Origin: Multifurca ochricompacta
Taxonomy: Eukaryota > Basidiomycota > Agaricomycetes > Russulales > Russulaceae
Length of the DNA stretch: 64,000 bases
NCBI GenBank assembly: GCA_022496185.1
Contig: WTXG01000007.1
Location: 496,001 to 560,000, forward strand
Reading direction: 5' to 3'
Made by a program: the position numbers and the translations under genes. Position 1 is the first letter of the stretch. Every line of letters begins with the position of its first letter. The notes under the pieces are model-generated. The model saw only the letters and a program-made list of their open reading frames with translations, was not told the origin of the DNA and made no database searches. Below are positions 12,844 to 24,400 of the stretch, piece by piece.

Positions 12844-13476
12844 ATGGTGAGGAAACATACCTTATCCCGGTCCTAGCATAATCCTATCACACCCTCCTAG
12901 TCTTCTGGCGTAACTGTACATCAAGATTGCTTGACAGTCTTCCAGCAGTTGAAACTAGGAAAGAAATTCAAATATATTATCTTCAATCTCAACAAAGCTA
13001 AAACGGAGATTATCAAGGAGAAGGAATCAAATCGGACAAGTATGAAGATTTCCTCGCAGATTTGCCCGAGGACCAGTGTCGTTGGGCCGTGTACGACTTG
13101 GAATTTGAGAAGGAGGATGGTGGCAAGCGCAACAAGATCACCTTTTTCTCCTGGTATGTCCCTTAAAAATAAAAAAATAAAAAAAACGTGCGAGTCGCGT
13201 TTGGGTGCAATGAGTGACATTTTGTTTATTTTTATTATCTCTCGTGCGCTTCACTTTGCGCGGCCGCAGGACACCCGACGGTGCGAAGGTCAAGGATAAG
13301 ATGGTAGCCGCTTCCTCGCGAGACGCCCTTCGGCGCGCCCTTGTTGGTATCGCGTTGGATATCCAGGGAACCGACGATAGCGAAGTGGCATACGAAACTG
13401 GTGGGTTTCTCGCGTTCCTCCCGTTAATCGGTCTTACTTTCCAACAGTACTGGATAAAGCGAAGCGGGGCAATTGA
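12844..13476 (+). CDS. COF1: Cofilin / actin-depolymerising factor
   Basis: Severs and depolymerises ADP-actin filaments. The first exon is only the ATG (12844-12846), followed directly by a GTGAGG intron ending at 12900; exon 2 then reads [20 protein letters not shown]. Later parts show the family core [30 protein letters not shown], then across a 13154-13269 intron [20 protein letters not shown] (G-actin/F-actin contact helix) and [12 protein letters not shown]. The last exon gives [10 protein letters not shown] and a TGA at 13474-13476. The total is the usual length of about 140 residues. Between KEKES and SDKYEDF (13028-13033) the frame breaks by one missing base with no room for an intron; in an essential single-domain protein this is probably a sequence error. 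Confidence 0.94.
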
Positions 13477-13940
13477 TTGATTCCACTTCATTCTGGCCAT
13501 CTTACACTCAGCCCAGTCCACGCCCTAGTATTTCCTATAGGAGAGAATATCGTTTTACAGACCTGCTTGTTGGAAATAAAGTCTTATCACACTACTGAAC
13601 ACAATATACGAATTCTTCTGTCTTCGCCTGAAGACTCCCGGTTGACTGGAAAATTTCAATTTACTGTGGACATTTTACAATGTAATTGGGTCAACTCTGG
13701 GACCTGATCGACCGGTTAGAGGATTATAAAATGCCCGCAGAATCTGGCTCATGCAATCGGGACAATATCAATGATCCGTATGCGGTATCCAGCGAATAAG
13801 CGACAGCTCTCGGACATTCGCTCTCAAGATATACGAAAAAAGGGATAAGATATAAGGGTTCATTCATCACGAAATAAGGTATGAACGATTTCACGATATC
13901 GTACCTTATCTTGCCGGAGAAAATGCGACCACTCGTACGC
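13477..13940. other. Convergent 3' region between cofilin and VDAC
   Basis: About 460 bases between opposing stop codons. Several AT-rich stretches could serve as 3' processing signals. A minus-strand open frame enters from the VDAC side, but it continues past the true VDAC stop in another frame and has no conserved content. Confidence 0.5.
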
Positions 13941-15077
13941 TCACGCCTCAAAGACAAATTGCGCGCCAACCTTGTGGGCAGGACCCGTGGGGCTTGCATC
14001 ATTGAGCCGCTGTGTGTCGAGTGCAAGGCCAAAGAGGCCTTGACTCCAGGACGAAGCGCTTGGGTGTAACCTAAACGTGAAAATGAGATTAAACGATCAC
14101 GTCTGGTCAAAAGCGATGGAGGGTGCCTACCAAGAGCGAGGATACCAGAGTTATTGATCTTGGCTTTGACGAAAGCAGCTGGGTCAAGGTAGCTAAGTAA
14201 TAATCGTGCGACGTCAACAATCATGACAACGCGCCAAGATAACAGAGACACATACGCCTTGGTGCCAACCTCGAGAGCGACACCCGGAGAAGTAGCCTTG
14301 GTGTCATATACAGCTTTCGCACCAGCCTCAACATCGGGGCTCACACGGTGGTAATAGCTCGCGGCGAAGGTGCTGAGGTTGGAGAGGCCATGAAAAGTGA
14401 CAGCGTACTCGGGAGCGGAGAAACCAGCAGCAGCGGAGTATTTGGTGACACGACCCTCGGAGACGTTGTAAGAAGCCTCGGCACCGATGAGGAAGCCATC
14501 ACGACCGAGCACAGTGTCGGCAGTAAATGTGGGGCCCTTGGTAATGATGGTAAGGGTGGGTCCGGTAGAGGACAATGGAAGAAAGTCATGCGAACCTTGA
14601 AGACGTCAAGAACGGCGCGAGAGTGAAGGCCGGGTTGCTTGTAAGCGGCGCCGAGAACGACTGACTTGGCGCTCTTCTCGGGATGAAGGATAGTGGTAGT
14701 TTCGAGTTTGAGGCCTTTGGCAATTTGATTGTCGAGCTCAATTTGGGTGCGGAGCGCGTTAGCGGTAGACCAGGCCTGGGTGAAGGTGAGGCCATGAACT
14801 TTGTCGGTGTACTTGCCCTCTAAGTTGCCAGAGACGAATGAGGATTTTGAGTCGCGATTTCCGTCAACCTTGAAGGAAACATTGGAGGGAGTCCCCGTCT
14901 TGACTTCGAGGGATGTACCAGAGAAGTGGTAATCCCTACCAAGGAGATCGTTGGAGGATTTTCCAAGGTCCTGTGAGATGAAGAGAGCAGAAAAACAGAA
15001 AATGAATGATTGTGAAAAATGGACAATGACTGTTTACTGACCTTCCAGGATGGAGGAACGGGCTGAGGGAGAGACAT
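13941..15077 (-). CDS. POR1: Mitochondrial outer-membrane porin (VDAC)
   Basis: Beta-barrel channel for metabolites and ATP/ADP across the outer mitochondrial membrane. The start at 15077 gives MSLPQPVPPSWK before a GTCAGT donor, and the next exon begins DLGKSSNDLLGRDYHFSG, the classic VDAC opening. Strand-forming sequence continues with KVDGNRDSKSSFVSGNLEGK, the central TADTVLGRDGFLIGAEASYN and YSAAAGFSAPEYAVTFHGLS, and late repeats SYYHRVSPDVEAGAKAVYD and FVKAKINNSGILALGYTQAL. The C-terminus HKVGAQFVFEA stops at 13941-13943. An intron near 14530-14590 must be removed so that LDVFK joins GPTFTAD. Length is about 290 residues, as expected. Confidence 0.96.
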
Positions 15078-15317
15078 GAGGGAACAAAGAGAAGAGAGAG
15101 AGGTTATGCGTTGGCGAGTGAGTGAGCGAGCGAGAAAGCGAGAAAGCCGAAAGTTGAGTTTTTGTGTTTTTTTGGTTTGGCTGTTACAATCGTGGGAAAA
15201 CACGGAAAACGGAATTTGATGAGTGACACGTAACAAATTAGTCACACAAATAGTCACATTGTCACACTGTCACTTCTGCTATTATTGGTATTGGTACTAG
15301 ACCCCCTCCATACCACC
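15078..15317. promoter_or_regulatory. Bidirectional promoter, VDAC / Cdc25-like phosphatase
   Basis: The two start codons diverge across 240 bases. The VDAC side is C/T-rich when read along the minus strand, as in many fungal 5' leaders. Short direct repeats of GTCACA lie near 15240-15270. No specific binding site is assignable. Confidence 0.4.
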
Positions 15318-15977
15318 ATGCCTCTAAGATACATATCCATAGATGTATGTAAACCCCAACTTCTGCTCTCTTTATTCTCAAGGTTCGCTTTCACTTTCAT
15401 ACACAGGACCTCTCTGCAATCATCAAAAGTGAAAAGCGTCCTGGTAAAGACTATCTCATCGTGGATGTTCGCGATGACGACTACATCGGTGGAAACATCA
15501 TAAACTGTCACAACTATCCTTCAGTAACCCTCTTAGACAAGTTAGATGACTTAGTGAAGGACACCAGAGACGTACCCCAGGTTATATTTCACTGTGCTCT
15601 GTCGCAGTTACGGTGAGTCGCAACACGTTCTCTCTGTAGATTTTCTTATGAATCTGATTACTGCAAGCGGTATTTAGAGGTCCAAAGGCAGCGCGGGTAA
15701 ACCCTAACTGGCTGGAGCCAATCCCAACAGCTTACTTTTCGTGACTCGTATCACTAGCTCTACAATGAACGTCGCAACCGGCAACAAAAAGATCAAGATG
15801 TCCCGCATGAGGTCCTCATTCTCCGCGGGGGATTCACCGAGTTCCAGGCAAAATTTAAGGTAACTCGGCCAGTACTCTGCCTCTCTATTCTTCTTGAAGG
15901 CATCATTCTCACAGGATGACCCTCAACTTGTTGAAAACTGGGACAAGGATATCTGGGCAGCCGAATGGTCACGCTGA
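15318..15977 (+). CDS. Cdc25-like rhodanese phosphatase (Ibp1/Ych1/Arr2 family)
   Basis: Small single-domain protein of the Cdc25/arsenate-reductase rhodanese group. Exon 1 (15318-15344) is nine codons, MPLRYISID, ending at GTATGT. Exon 2 reads LSAIIKSEKRPGKDYLIVDV and then RDDDYIGGNI, the rhodanese DVR-D-x5-G pattern. The catalytic loop is HCALSQLR, a full Cys-x5-Arg signature near 15590-15612. The intron-split RGPKAAR follows, then LYNERRN and VLILRGGFTEFQAKF, where the GGF turn is typical of this family. It stops at 15975-15977 after AAEWSR. Known members act as phosphatases or arsenate reductases; sequence alone does not separate the two. Confidence 0.92.
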
Positions 15978-16119
15978 CTGTCACCCAACAGGATCGTTAT
16001 GATACCAGCTCAGGACAGGGTAAGATAGGTGGGGGGATATTTCTTCGCGTAAGTAAGGTGTTGTTGTAGATATGTGTATTTGTTTTGGGCAGCAATTATA
16101 CCACCGCATGTTGTTGACA

Positions 16120-16858
16120 TCATGGCGGTGTCTTGGATTCCTTGGGCTCTGCGAGCATTCGCTTGGGTAGCTGTTCAACGACAGTCTGTACTCGTCGCCG
16201 CTCTTCTTGAATATTCCGTTGGCATATCGTCCTGTGGAAGGTTGGCGTTCAGATCACGTCTACGTGCTTGTGCCGCCCATCCAGCCGTAGCTGGTGGGTA
16301 GACAAGATTATATACAGCATCTACTCACCATGTTCCCAGAGAAACAAGCACGAAGGTCCCGACAGCCCAATTGCTCGCCGCAAATGGACCTGCCCCACCC
16401 ATCACTCTCCACGTTAGTCATTTCCACTCCCAGCTGGGAAGAAGGGGAGAAAGGGGGAGGGTAAGGCACACACGTACGAATGCTGAGCCCACGTATGATG
16501 CCGACGCCGACGCCACTCGCAATCCCGTTCAATAGGCTGTTTCGTGCGCACGGAATTTCGCCAATGCGTTGCAGGTCTTCATACGGCGACACCCTCTACT
16601 AGTTTACCAACGCGTAGATGCGTCAGCACGGAAGAAAAGGGACAAAAAGAGAGAGAGAGAGAGAAAGAGAAAGTTGTGTTGGGAGTGACAGGTCTCAAGT
16701 AGCTAACGATGCACCTTAATTGCTTCTCGCACGTCGGACCAATAATTTCCTGTCGTCTCATTTTGATAAACTGGGCGGCGTAGTGTCGAGTCGGACGTTC
16801 CTGGTGGTAGATCTGGGTCAAGAGAGGGTTGGCGCTCTTGAGCTGTGGAGGTGCTCAT
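16120..16858 (-). CDS. COX20: Cytochrome c oxidase assembly protein COX20
   Basis: Inner-membrane chaperone for the Cox2 subunit of complex IV, FAM36A family. Exon 1 (16715-16858) encodes 48 residues from MSTSTAQERQ to SDVREAIK. Exon 2 resumes RVSPYEDLQRIGEIPCARNS and then LLNGIASGVGVGIIRGLSIR, the first membrane helix and the diagnostic IPCAR-SLL-GI-SG motif. A later exon gives GPFAASNWAVGTFVLVSLGT, the second helix. Removing a GTGAGT intron inside a TGG codon yields TICQRN, then a basic coiled tail (QEERRRVQTVVEQLPKRM) ending KESKTPP at 16120-16122. Size and two-helix layout fit the family. Confidence 0.9.
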
Positions 16859-17110
16859 AATGGTCGCCGACGAGAGTCAATTGTGTGCTGCTGGCCAGTG
16901 TGGCACCAACACCAATCAACCGACCCAACCGATTTAACTCGCTACTTCCCGAAACGAGCAAACTCAAAAAACAACAAAAGAGTTGAATAAATGTAGATGT
17001 ATAAAGAAGTACTACGACAAATGTTGTTGTATTTGTTGAAGGGTAATGGCCATGTTGGAAGCAGTGCATTTATGTTCCGAACACCCCTCCGTTGCACAAC
17101 CAGTGTGCGC

Positions 17111-18081
17111 TCATTTGGAATCCTCGGTAGCCGTGACCTCCTTTGGTGCATTTGCCTGCGTGATCACAAACCATGGCCGTTAACTCTGTCGGCTCTTGGG
17201 GAAAGAGTGAGAACCAAAAGGAAACATGCGCACCTCCTTGCTTTGCTCACGCACTTTACCCAAGTCCGTCGGCCGTGGTTCCGAGTCCTCATCATCCTGA
17301 AGAGTGCCCTTCTTTGGCTGGTCCTGCGGCTTTTCTTTCTGCTCATGACTGGTCTCGGCTTCGCTCGTTTGGCCTGGAGCTCCGTCGTCCAATTTCAAAG
17401 ACTCGGTGACTTCAACCTCGACCTGCGCGGCTTCCTTGGGGGCATCCTCGGTCTGAAATAGATTAAAGGGTTCTTAGTGACTGTGAAGAATAGGGAAGAT
17501 AAACGGAAGAGCGCACAACGGCCTGTGCGATGGACGCCTTCACCTCTTCGACTGGAACTTCCGCGCCCTCGTCATCCGAGACAGTCCCCTCGTCCTGATT
17601 CTAGAACGTCACTGACGGTGTATGTTCTAACAAAGACGACGCACTTTAGTCGACTCTTGGGGAGAGGATGCTTTGGGGGTATTTTCTGCGGGAACGTGAG
17701 TCTCTCCATGACTGGTAGCGCTGTGTGGCTTGTGTGGCTTGGGACGCGCAGAAGGTGAGAGTAGGTATCCGATCTAGAGTATACGACGCGATATAATCCC
17801 CGGGGTGACACGTAATCAATTTTGGAAGACCAACCGTTGGGACAAAGACGAGTGCGGACCCAATCTATCAGGAAAGAAGTACGACAAAGTTGAAATTATG
17901 AGGAAACAAGTCAAAGAGGGTCGGTGTACCAGAGACGTACAATCCAGGGCGTGTCGTTGCTTTTTGGCGCGCCATGTGCGCTTGAACTGAACTGCCTAGG
18001 GGCGACGATACGTGGTTGCTGATGGGATGCCACGCGACGGAGAGCGGAAGTAAGGGAGCGAGCGCGGCAACGGAAAGCCAT
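17111..18081 (-). CDS. Predicted mitochondrial one-TM acidic-tail protein
   Basis: I do not recognise a named family. Exon 1 (17941-18081, 47 codons) starts MAFRCRARSLTSALRRVASH and is rich in Arg and Ser with no acid, a clear matrix-targeting presequence. Two further short exons read IGSALVFVPT and IGYLLSPSARPKPHKPH, together one predicted membrane helix right after TPWI. The rest is hydrophilic and strongly acidic, with PQESTK, then QDEGTVSDDEGAEVPVEEVK, then SEAETSHEQKEKPQ, ending APKEVTATEDSK at 17111-17113. All introns have GT...AG ends and keep frame. A single-pass inner-membrane protein with an acidic soluble tail is the natural reading. It lies beside COX20 and VDAC on the same strand. 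Confidence 0.75.
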
Positions 18082-18326
18082 TAGAGGCGGTCAGCTTGAT
18101 CGTCTCTGCTGCTGTGAAAAAGAAGTAATGGTGTATGAGGGAATATGAGAGAAATTGGGAAAGTCGGACTTGGACTTGGAGGAAGGATTTGGACTTGGAC
18201 GTGGACGAGACGGGACCGTGAGTCGGACTCGGACCGTGACCGTATAAATTAATAATATAAATAATATAAATAATACTTAAATAAAGACCGGCTGGTGTGA
18301 CCGTCCCGATGACGTCGCTTGGCTTG

Positions 18327-18403
18327 GATTTGGGATTTTTGGGATTTTTTGGGATTTTTTTGGGATCATTTTTCGAGATTTTTTGAGATTTTTGAGATTT
18401 GGG
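18327..18403 (+). repeat. Degenerate GGGATTTTT tandem repeat
   Basis: A series of units TTTGGGATTTT, with T runs of 5, 6 and 7 and later GAGATTTTT variants. It looks like slippage-generated satellite DNA in a shared promoter. It is not the canonical TTAGGG telomere unit. Confidence 0.75.
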
Positions 18404-18659
18404 ATCGCGGGCGCATATACTCATGTCGCAATGTACAAATCAATCAATTACACCAGTGGTAGTGGTTGTTAGTAGCAGTAGCAGAGAGAGAGTAGTATAC
18501 GTAAGGACGACTTTTGGTGTTACATTACACCCTCACCCTTGTCCTTGCCGAGGGCAGTGGCAGTGGCAATCACAATTCACTATCTGCTGGTGCGTCAAGC
18601 GTCAAGCAAAGGCACCTCAACCTAACTCAACCCAACCCAACAAACACCAAGAAAGGTTT

Positions 18660-18730
18660 TCACAGCAACAGCAACAGCGACAGCGACAACAACAGCAACA
18701 ACAACAGCAACAGCAACAGCAACAACACCA
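18660..18730 (+). repeat. CAA/CAG repeat tract
   Basis: A run of CAA and CAG triplets with a few CGA. It would encode about 20 glutamines in one frame, but it lies 110 bases before the ATG of the RING gene and is separated from it by stop codons, so it is probably in the 5' leader. Confidence 0.8.
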
Positions 18731-18843
18731 CGCAATCAGTCTTCCTTCGTCCTTCGTCCTCCTCTCCGTCTTACCAACTTCCATCTCTACCTCAGCTCAG
18801 TAGCCACCAGTGGTACTACTAGTGACCTTATTCTTTCTCAACC

Positions 18844-20904
18844 ATGTCCAGACCTAGTCATCCTATTGATTATCCCTTCGACCTCAATTTCCCCACCATA
18901 GCCGAGCCCTCTTCCCTTGCTGAGCCGAGTGGCGCGCTTGTCACTCTTAAAAGAAGGGCCTCTTCTGCCTTTGACATTCGCGGCGACAACTCACGCAAGC
19001 GGCTGAAAGAGGTCCCTCCACTGACGAGGCTGCAGACTCACAAGCGCCCACTCTCATCTCGGGTAGACAACTTGCGGACGACCTCGAGCAGGAGCTCCTT
19101 TGTGGCTGCTGTTCTGCCTTGCTTTATCGGCCTGTCATCGTTTACCCATGCCAGCATTACTTCTGCGGCAGGTGATGTCGATCATCCCCAGAGGGTTGTG
19201 TCATGCGCTAACCTATTCACCCTCTTATCAGCTGTTGCTTACTCTGGGTTCGCGTGAGTTACCATCACAAGTTTCTCCTCTTTCCTCCCAAAAAGTGGCA
19301 ACCCCCAATATACCCAAGGGTGTTACTTTGTTTATTGTTTTTCACGTCATGAAATTCATTTTTCCCTCTTCAAATGAGATCGCTCCATTATTAATTAATT
19401 GCGTATGCACCTTATAGAATGGTGGCACAAATTGCCCCGCATGCCGTACCATCTCGACCAATGTCTCCCCGTCGCGCGTTCTTCAAGTCATGATCGATGT
19501 CCTCCTTCGCGCCAATCCTTCTCGTGCCCGAACTGACAGGGAGAAACAGCAAGCAGACGAGATATATCGGCCAGGGCTGCCGTTCCGGGTTCGCACATAC
19601 TCATCATTTTCGTCCACCGATCCCACTGCTAACACGGCTCGGACGACCAGATACCAACCCCACGTGAGGCATCACCAGAGCCAACGATTCCTCAAAGTGG
19701 CGAGTATGCGCGTCCTTGCCCACACTGCGTTCTCGGTAATCGTTACGGATGGCAATGCCCAAACCCAGTGCCCGACCCGACATCGGATCCAGAACATGCC
19801 TGGCCCATGGATGAGGGTTCGCCGCCAGGGCACGCTTGCTGCGGCAATTGGTCGGTCGCTTTCCCTCCTCCCTCCTCTTCCCTACCTGTTCAACTCGTAA
19901 TCCTCCTAGCGAAAATTTGCTCGCAATCCAGGCGCCCACCACGACAAAGTGTGACATGTGCCAAGTTTTCTTCTGCGGCATTGGCGTACAGCATCGTTGT
20001 GTCGCTGTCCCCCTTGCAAACGCGCACCCACATGGGATGTCCGACATTGGCGACCTCATTCAGTCCACCGAAGTGTACGAGTGCTTTGATGGGAATGCGG
20101 TTGAAGTAGAGATAATGCTTGACTATCTTGGCACACAGCGCATCTCGCCACGGTATATATATGGCGAGGCTAGTCTTTTTTTTTCGCACCTTTGAGTACG
20201 CACTCGACTGACCAGCCCGTCATAGATCGTGCAACATATCTTGGCTCAGCCGCGCAAGTTCGCGCCACTGATCGAGTTGGACCTATTTGTGGATGTCCAT
20301 AGCGTGTCACCTGGTCCTGAACCTGGTCTTGACGCACCCCGCCAGCGGATCTGTAGGATGTGTGCGACCGAGGTGCTTTTGTATGGTCTGAAGGACTGGT
20401 GGGTCCGCGAACGAAAGAAAGGTTTCCTCGACGCAAGTATCGCGGAGAGACCGGATTGCCTCGATGGCCCAACATGCCGGCGACAAAAGGAGCACGGTAA
20501 GGCTTCCTAGACTTCATTTGCATTCAAACACAATGACTCGACTGTCGACGCATTCCAGTCCACGCGAGAGAGTGTGCGTCTTCCGTCGTCTCTCTTTTTC
20601 TTCTCTCATCGTGCTGAATCACTTTCATCTAGTCAACCACGTATTTGACACTGCAAGCGAAGCACCACCAAATCCACCGACGGCTAGTCGTACGGAACTT
20701 GAGGGCGATTCGTCTGGTCTGTCCTCCCAAGCATCACGGACCACCCGCTCGGAACCCAGCCTCGACTCGGAAGCGATCGTCGATGCGACTCTGATGAACA
20801 TGATTCAGGAAGAACTGCCATCCCTTCCACCGCTATCGGACCTCGCAGCCAGCTCAACGCATGCGCATGTCAGCGCCACGCTTGACATTTTCGATGCATT
20901 TTAA
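18844..20904 (+). CDS. RING-finger E3 ubiquitin ligase, CHFR-like
   Basis: Predicted ubiquitin ligase. The start at 18844 opens MSRPSHPIDYPFDLNFPTIA. A basic patch (TLKRRASSAFD, RKRLKE) is followed by the RING: ELLCGCCSALLYRPVIVYPC, then QHYFCG, and across introns SCCLLWVRNGGTNCPACRTI, a C3HC4 arrangement. Downstream is a second cysteine-rich block (19820-20010: HACCGNCENLL, TTKCDMCQVFFCGIGVQHRC), matching the C-terminal region of CHFR proteins. Further Cys pairs occur at RICRMCATEVLL. The tail is acidic and disordered, ending THAHVSATLDIFDAF. I see no FHA domain, which vertebrate CHFR has at its N-terminus. The frame loses one base at about 19009-19016, before the RING. Confidence 0.8.
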
Positions 20905-21420
20905 TTGCAGTTGGTTTTCGCGCATTTCTCGTGGGGCGCTCCGGTTCTCGGAATTTACTCAGTTAAGAGATGTTTATTGTGTGCATACAAGTAGCATTAA
21001 CGGCCAGCAGTCTTGTCTTTCTGTATATCGCGCCCTCTAGGTTTTTTTTTTTACGAGCGCATCTCTCCTTTGTAGTCGCACTTCTTTGTTCCTTCATCGT
21101 GTAATCTTCTCTCTCCCTTTCTATGCAAAGAGCTTACGCCTTTAACGAATTGAAATACCCTTTTCAAAGCGTCTGGAGATTAGTTGCGAAAAAAAAGAAA
21201 AAAAGGAGCCAGTCGGGGAGAAGTAAGGAACGACTTTCGAGATTGTCAAGTAACGATGGTCCACTAATGCCCTAAAGACGTACAATATATATCATGAAAT
21301 CCGAGCAACAACAGGGATAAATGGGCTAGTTGAGACATAGGAAAAGAAATCTAAGAGAATGACCTAAGATACCTAAAACATGGAAGAAGGCAACAACACA
21401 AATCGCACAAATAAAAGGGT
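20905..21420. other. Convergent 3' region, nothing recognised
   Basis: About 516 bases between the stop codons of the RING gene (+) and the kelch gene (-). There are A and T runs near 21045 and 21190 but no coding or RNA feature. Confidence 0.5.
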
Positions 21421-24400
21421 CTACATCGTTATCGAGGCTAGACTCCCATACATCGCTATATCCTCCTCCCACGCCATACGCTTGGCCATCTTCTCGCTAC
21501 TCCTGGTGGTATACAAGCTTGCGTTGTCCGCTTTTTGAGCCTCGCTGCGCCTTCTCAACTCCAGCGCGAGGTGTTCCTTGCGCGCACGCGCCTCTTCCTT
21601 CTTCCGCCTCTTTTCTTCCGCTTTCTGCTCCTTCGTCGGAGAGGTGCCACTCTTTGGCTTGCTCGCAAAGGGCCACGCTCGGCCACCGGGACTCCCTAGC
21701 GATAAGATCGATGGCTCCGAGGGGCTTGTTGGCAACATTGCCATTGAAGAAGAGAGGGGCATGGAAGCAGAGGGAGGAAGAAGAAACCCCCTCACAGTTC
21801 CGGTTGGCGAGTCTGTCTCGGCATGGTGGTAAATATGGGTATCGAGGGCTTGGGGCGCAGTGCGAGGAGTGATGGTAACCTGTCCCTCGCTTTTGCTGGA
21901 CACTATGGATGCTGACTCAGACAGGTCCGCTCTTGCGAGAACCTGCGCATTTTGGACCCCAGATGGGTGTGATGGGGACAGGTGATGTAAGCGGTCCTCA
22001 GTGCTGTTGAGCTCGCTGATGGCCGATAGATGAAAATTTGGGGCCAATCCCTCGGTATAAACAAACGAAGGGGCTGGCGGACTGTGTGGTGGGGTATAGA
22101 GGGCCGAACTACTGTTCAGGGAACTATGTGAAGTCGAGGTTAAAGGTGGTGTATCGGTGTCACGCCTCGGTAGGAGCTAACGCTCCTCCGCTGGGAGGGA
22201 CGGAATGAGGGGAGGGATGCCACCGAGCGCACGGCCTTGCTACTCCGGACCTCATCTCTGTCCGATTCAGAGGTCGGCGTGTCGGAGAGTCTAAGCGTTG
22301 CCGTTGCCGTTGCCGTTGAGGGACGGACGTGCACGTGACCTATTTGTGTATTTACACGCAGTCGCAGTGCGCCACGTTCCCGTCGCTTTGGAGTTGGACG
22401 CGAAAGAGGATTATTAAAATTACCGTTCGCAAGCTGGGATACTTCATTCATGTCCAGTCCTGGAGCATTAATGATTATGGGCGCGTGCAGCTCGGTAATG
22501 ATGGCAGCTCCTCATCCATCACGCCAACCAAGCTCATCAGAGATCTGTCTTGACTTCGCGGCTTCTTCTCGGGGACAAGCTGCGTAGACTTGGACCCTGA
22601 TACAATTCCGCGTGGCAAATCATCCAGGTCTTCAGATGAACATCCTCAATTAATTACTTAACCATAGATTGATTCCGAGGTAGGCAGCCTACCGTCTTTC
22701 CCAATCGTAGTCATATTTCCCCGAACCACCCCCCCACTACCTGTCTGTCTCGGGTCCGACGGGCGCATTAAGGCGTCCGACATCCCCCGCGGACGTGCAG
22801 TCGGAGCTTGATCACCAGCACCGCTGCCACCTGAATTTCCATTCGTGTCTGGTGTACGACTGGGGCCGCCTTCTTTATCTTGGCGTGAACGAGGTGATGG
22901 TCGTTTTTGGTTATACAACTGCAAATATAGTAGACACGGTCATCACATGCGACAAATGAATTCTTGATGAAAATTGCGATACCATCACAGTTTTCAGTGC
23001 CCTAGGAACCAACAATTAGTTCCACCGTAAAGCCAATGATCAGGCACGTGCCTTATCTGGAGACTACGGCAACTACATAAAGTAGCCACTTCGTAGACAC
23101 CGACAGATGTAGAATTTGACAGCGCGCGGTGCATCGCATGCTTGACGAGGGATTGGAGATGTCCTAATTCGTAATTGGTGGCCAAGACCAGCAGCGCGCT
23201 CAGAACTGCAGGTGCGTGCTGTAATGGTGTGACAAGAGCTAGGGAATAGAAATACTGAACAAGGGCGAGGGTGATGGGGTAAGGTTCGGATAGGTGGAGC
23301 AAGCGGGGGGTAAGCCGGGGATCCGGCCTGGGTTCTTGCGTGGTACTCGGAACGTCAGGAAGAGCGACATGAGTCGCGGAGAGGGGAAGGGTGTCGAGAG
23401 CCTTAGTGGCTGCTTGAAGAAATAGTCGTCGTTGCTCCTTAAACCACGGCCATCGGTCTTCAAGTAGCTTACGCGAGCATTTCACTCGGCGATCATCGTC
23501 GCAGACAATCTCGAAATCCACAAGGACACCCTCCTCGAGAGCTGCAAGTCCCATCTCCTGCATCTCTATATCCAATTCCAGACTCGGTGATTGGTATATA
23601 CCGAAAGCCTCTAGATCAATCATAGCAATGTGATCCCAACTGAGGAGACGACGGTTGTAGTCGTCTACAAGGTTTCCTTTCCGGTTACCGAAGACGATGA
23701 ATTTGTTTGCTTTCGCCCATAAACCGCTGCGAAACCAGGAGCCAGTAGTAAGCGTGCTACCGGGGTCGATGCGAGACCAGCTCATATCAATCAGATTGAG
23801 CGCCCAAACAGAGAATGATTGAAAGCTGTGCGCGAGGTACGTCCCCGCGATAATAAGATGAGTGCCAAGAATCGCGCCAGCAGGAAACCGCAAGCCGGGT
23901 GGAAAAGCGGGGCCGTTCATGGTTGAGGAAGCATCCCTGACGTTGAATTCGCCATTGGGTGACGGTGTGAGTATCTCGAGTTCACGTTTTACGTCAGTAA
24001 ACTTGGAAGGCCTCACAGTGAGTAAAGCTTGAGAGGGAAAAGACAAAAAGGCGACCGATATACTTACGTTGTAGTTGCTATACAAAAATATCTCGTTCGG
24101 GAAATCGTCCGTAGGCTGTGCTGAATAAGGAAGGTGAACGAGAGTGTCCCGGGATGTAAGAGAGGCTGGGGTAGAAGAAGAGACTGGTCCAGCACGGAAG
24201 AGCGGTTTGTAGGGTCCAGGAGAGGGATTACGTCCCTCCTCTTGTGGTAAGTGGACACGCAATTCCGCGGATACCGCGACGCTACGATAGGTTCCACAGT
24301 GGCGAGGGTAGTCGCGTCTGAGAACCCATGTCCTGAGGTTCAAATCGTAGATATAAACGTCATCGAGCCAGACGCTATCCAAATCCTGGCCACCAATTAT

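Larger units (their letters stand above)
18082..18843. promoter_or_regulatory. Divergent region with GGGATTTTT and CAA/CAG repeats
   Basis: About 760 bases between the mitochondrial one-TM gene (-) and the RING gene (+). From about 18327 to 18403 there are repeated GGGATTTTT-like units that vary only in the length of the T run. From about 18660 to 18730 there is a CAA/CAG tract close to the plus-strand start. Open frames through here (18399-18803 and 18514-18822) are low complexity and end before the RING gene, so I treat them as leader sequence, not genes. Confidence 0.55.

Noticed and set aside
21519..21872. Plus-strand frame of 117 codons inside the kelch gene
   Set aside because: Antisense shadow of the charged tail of the minus-strand gene.
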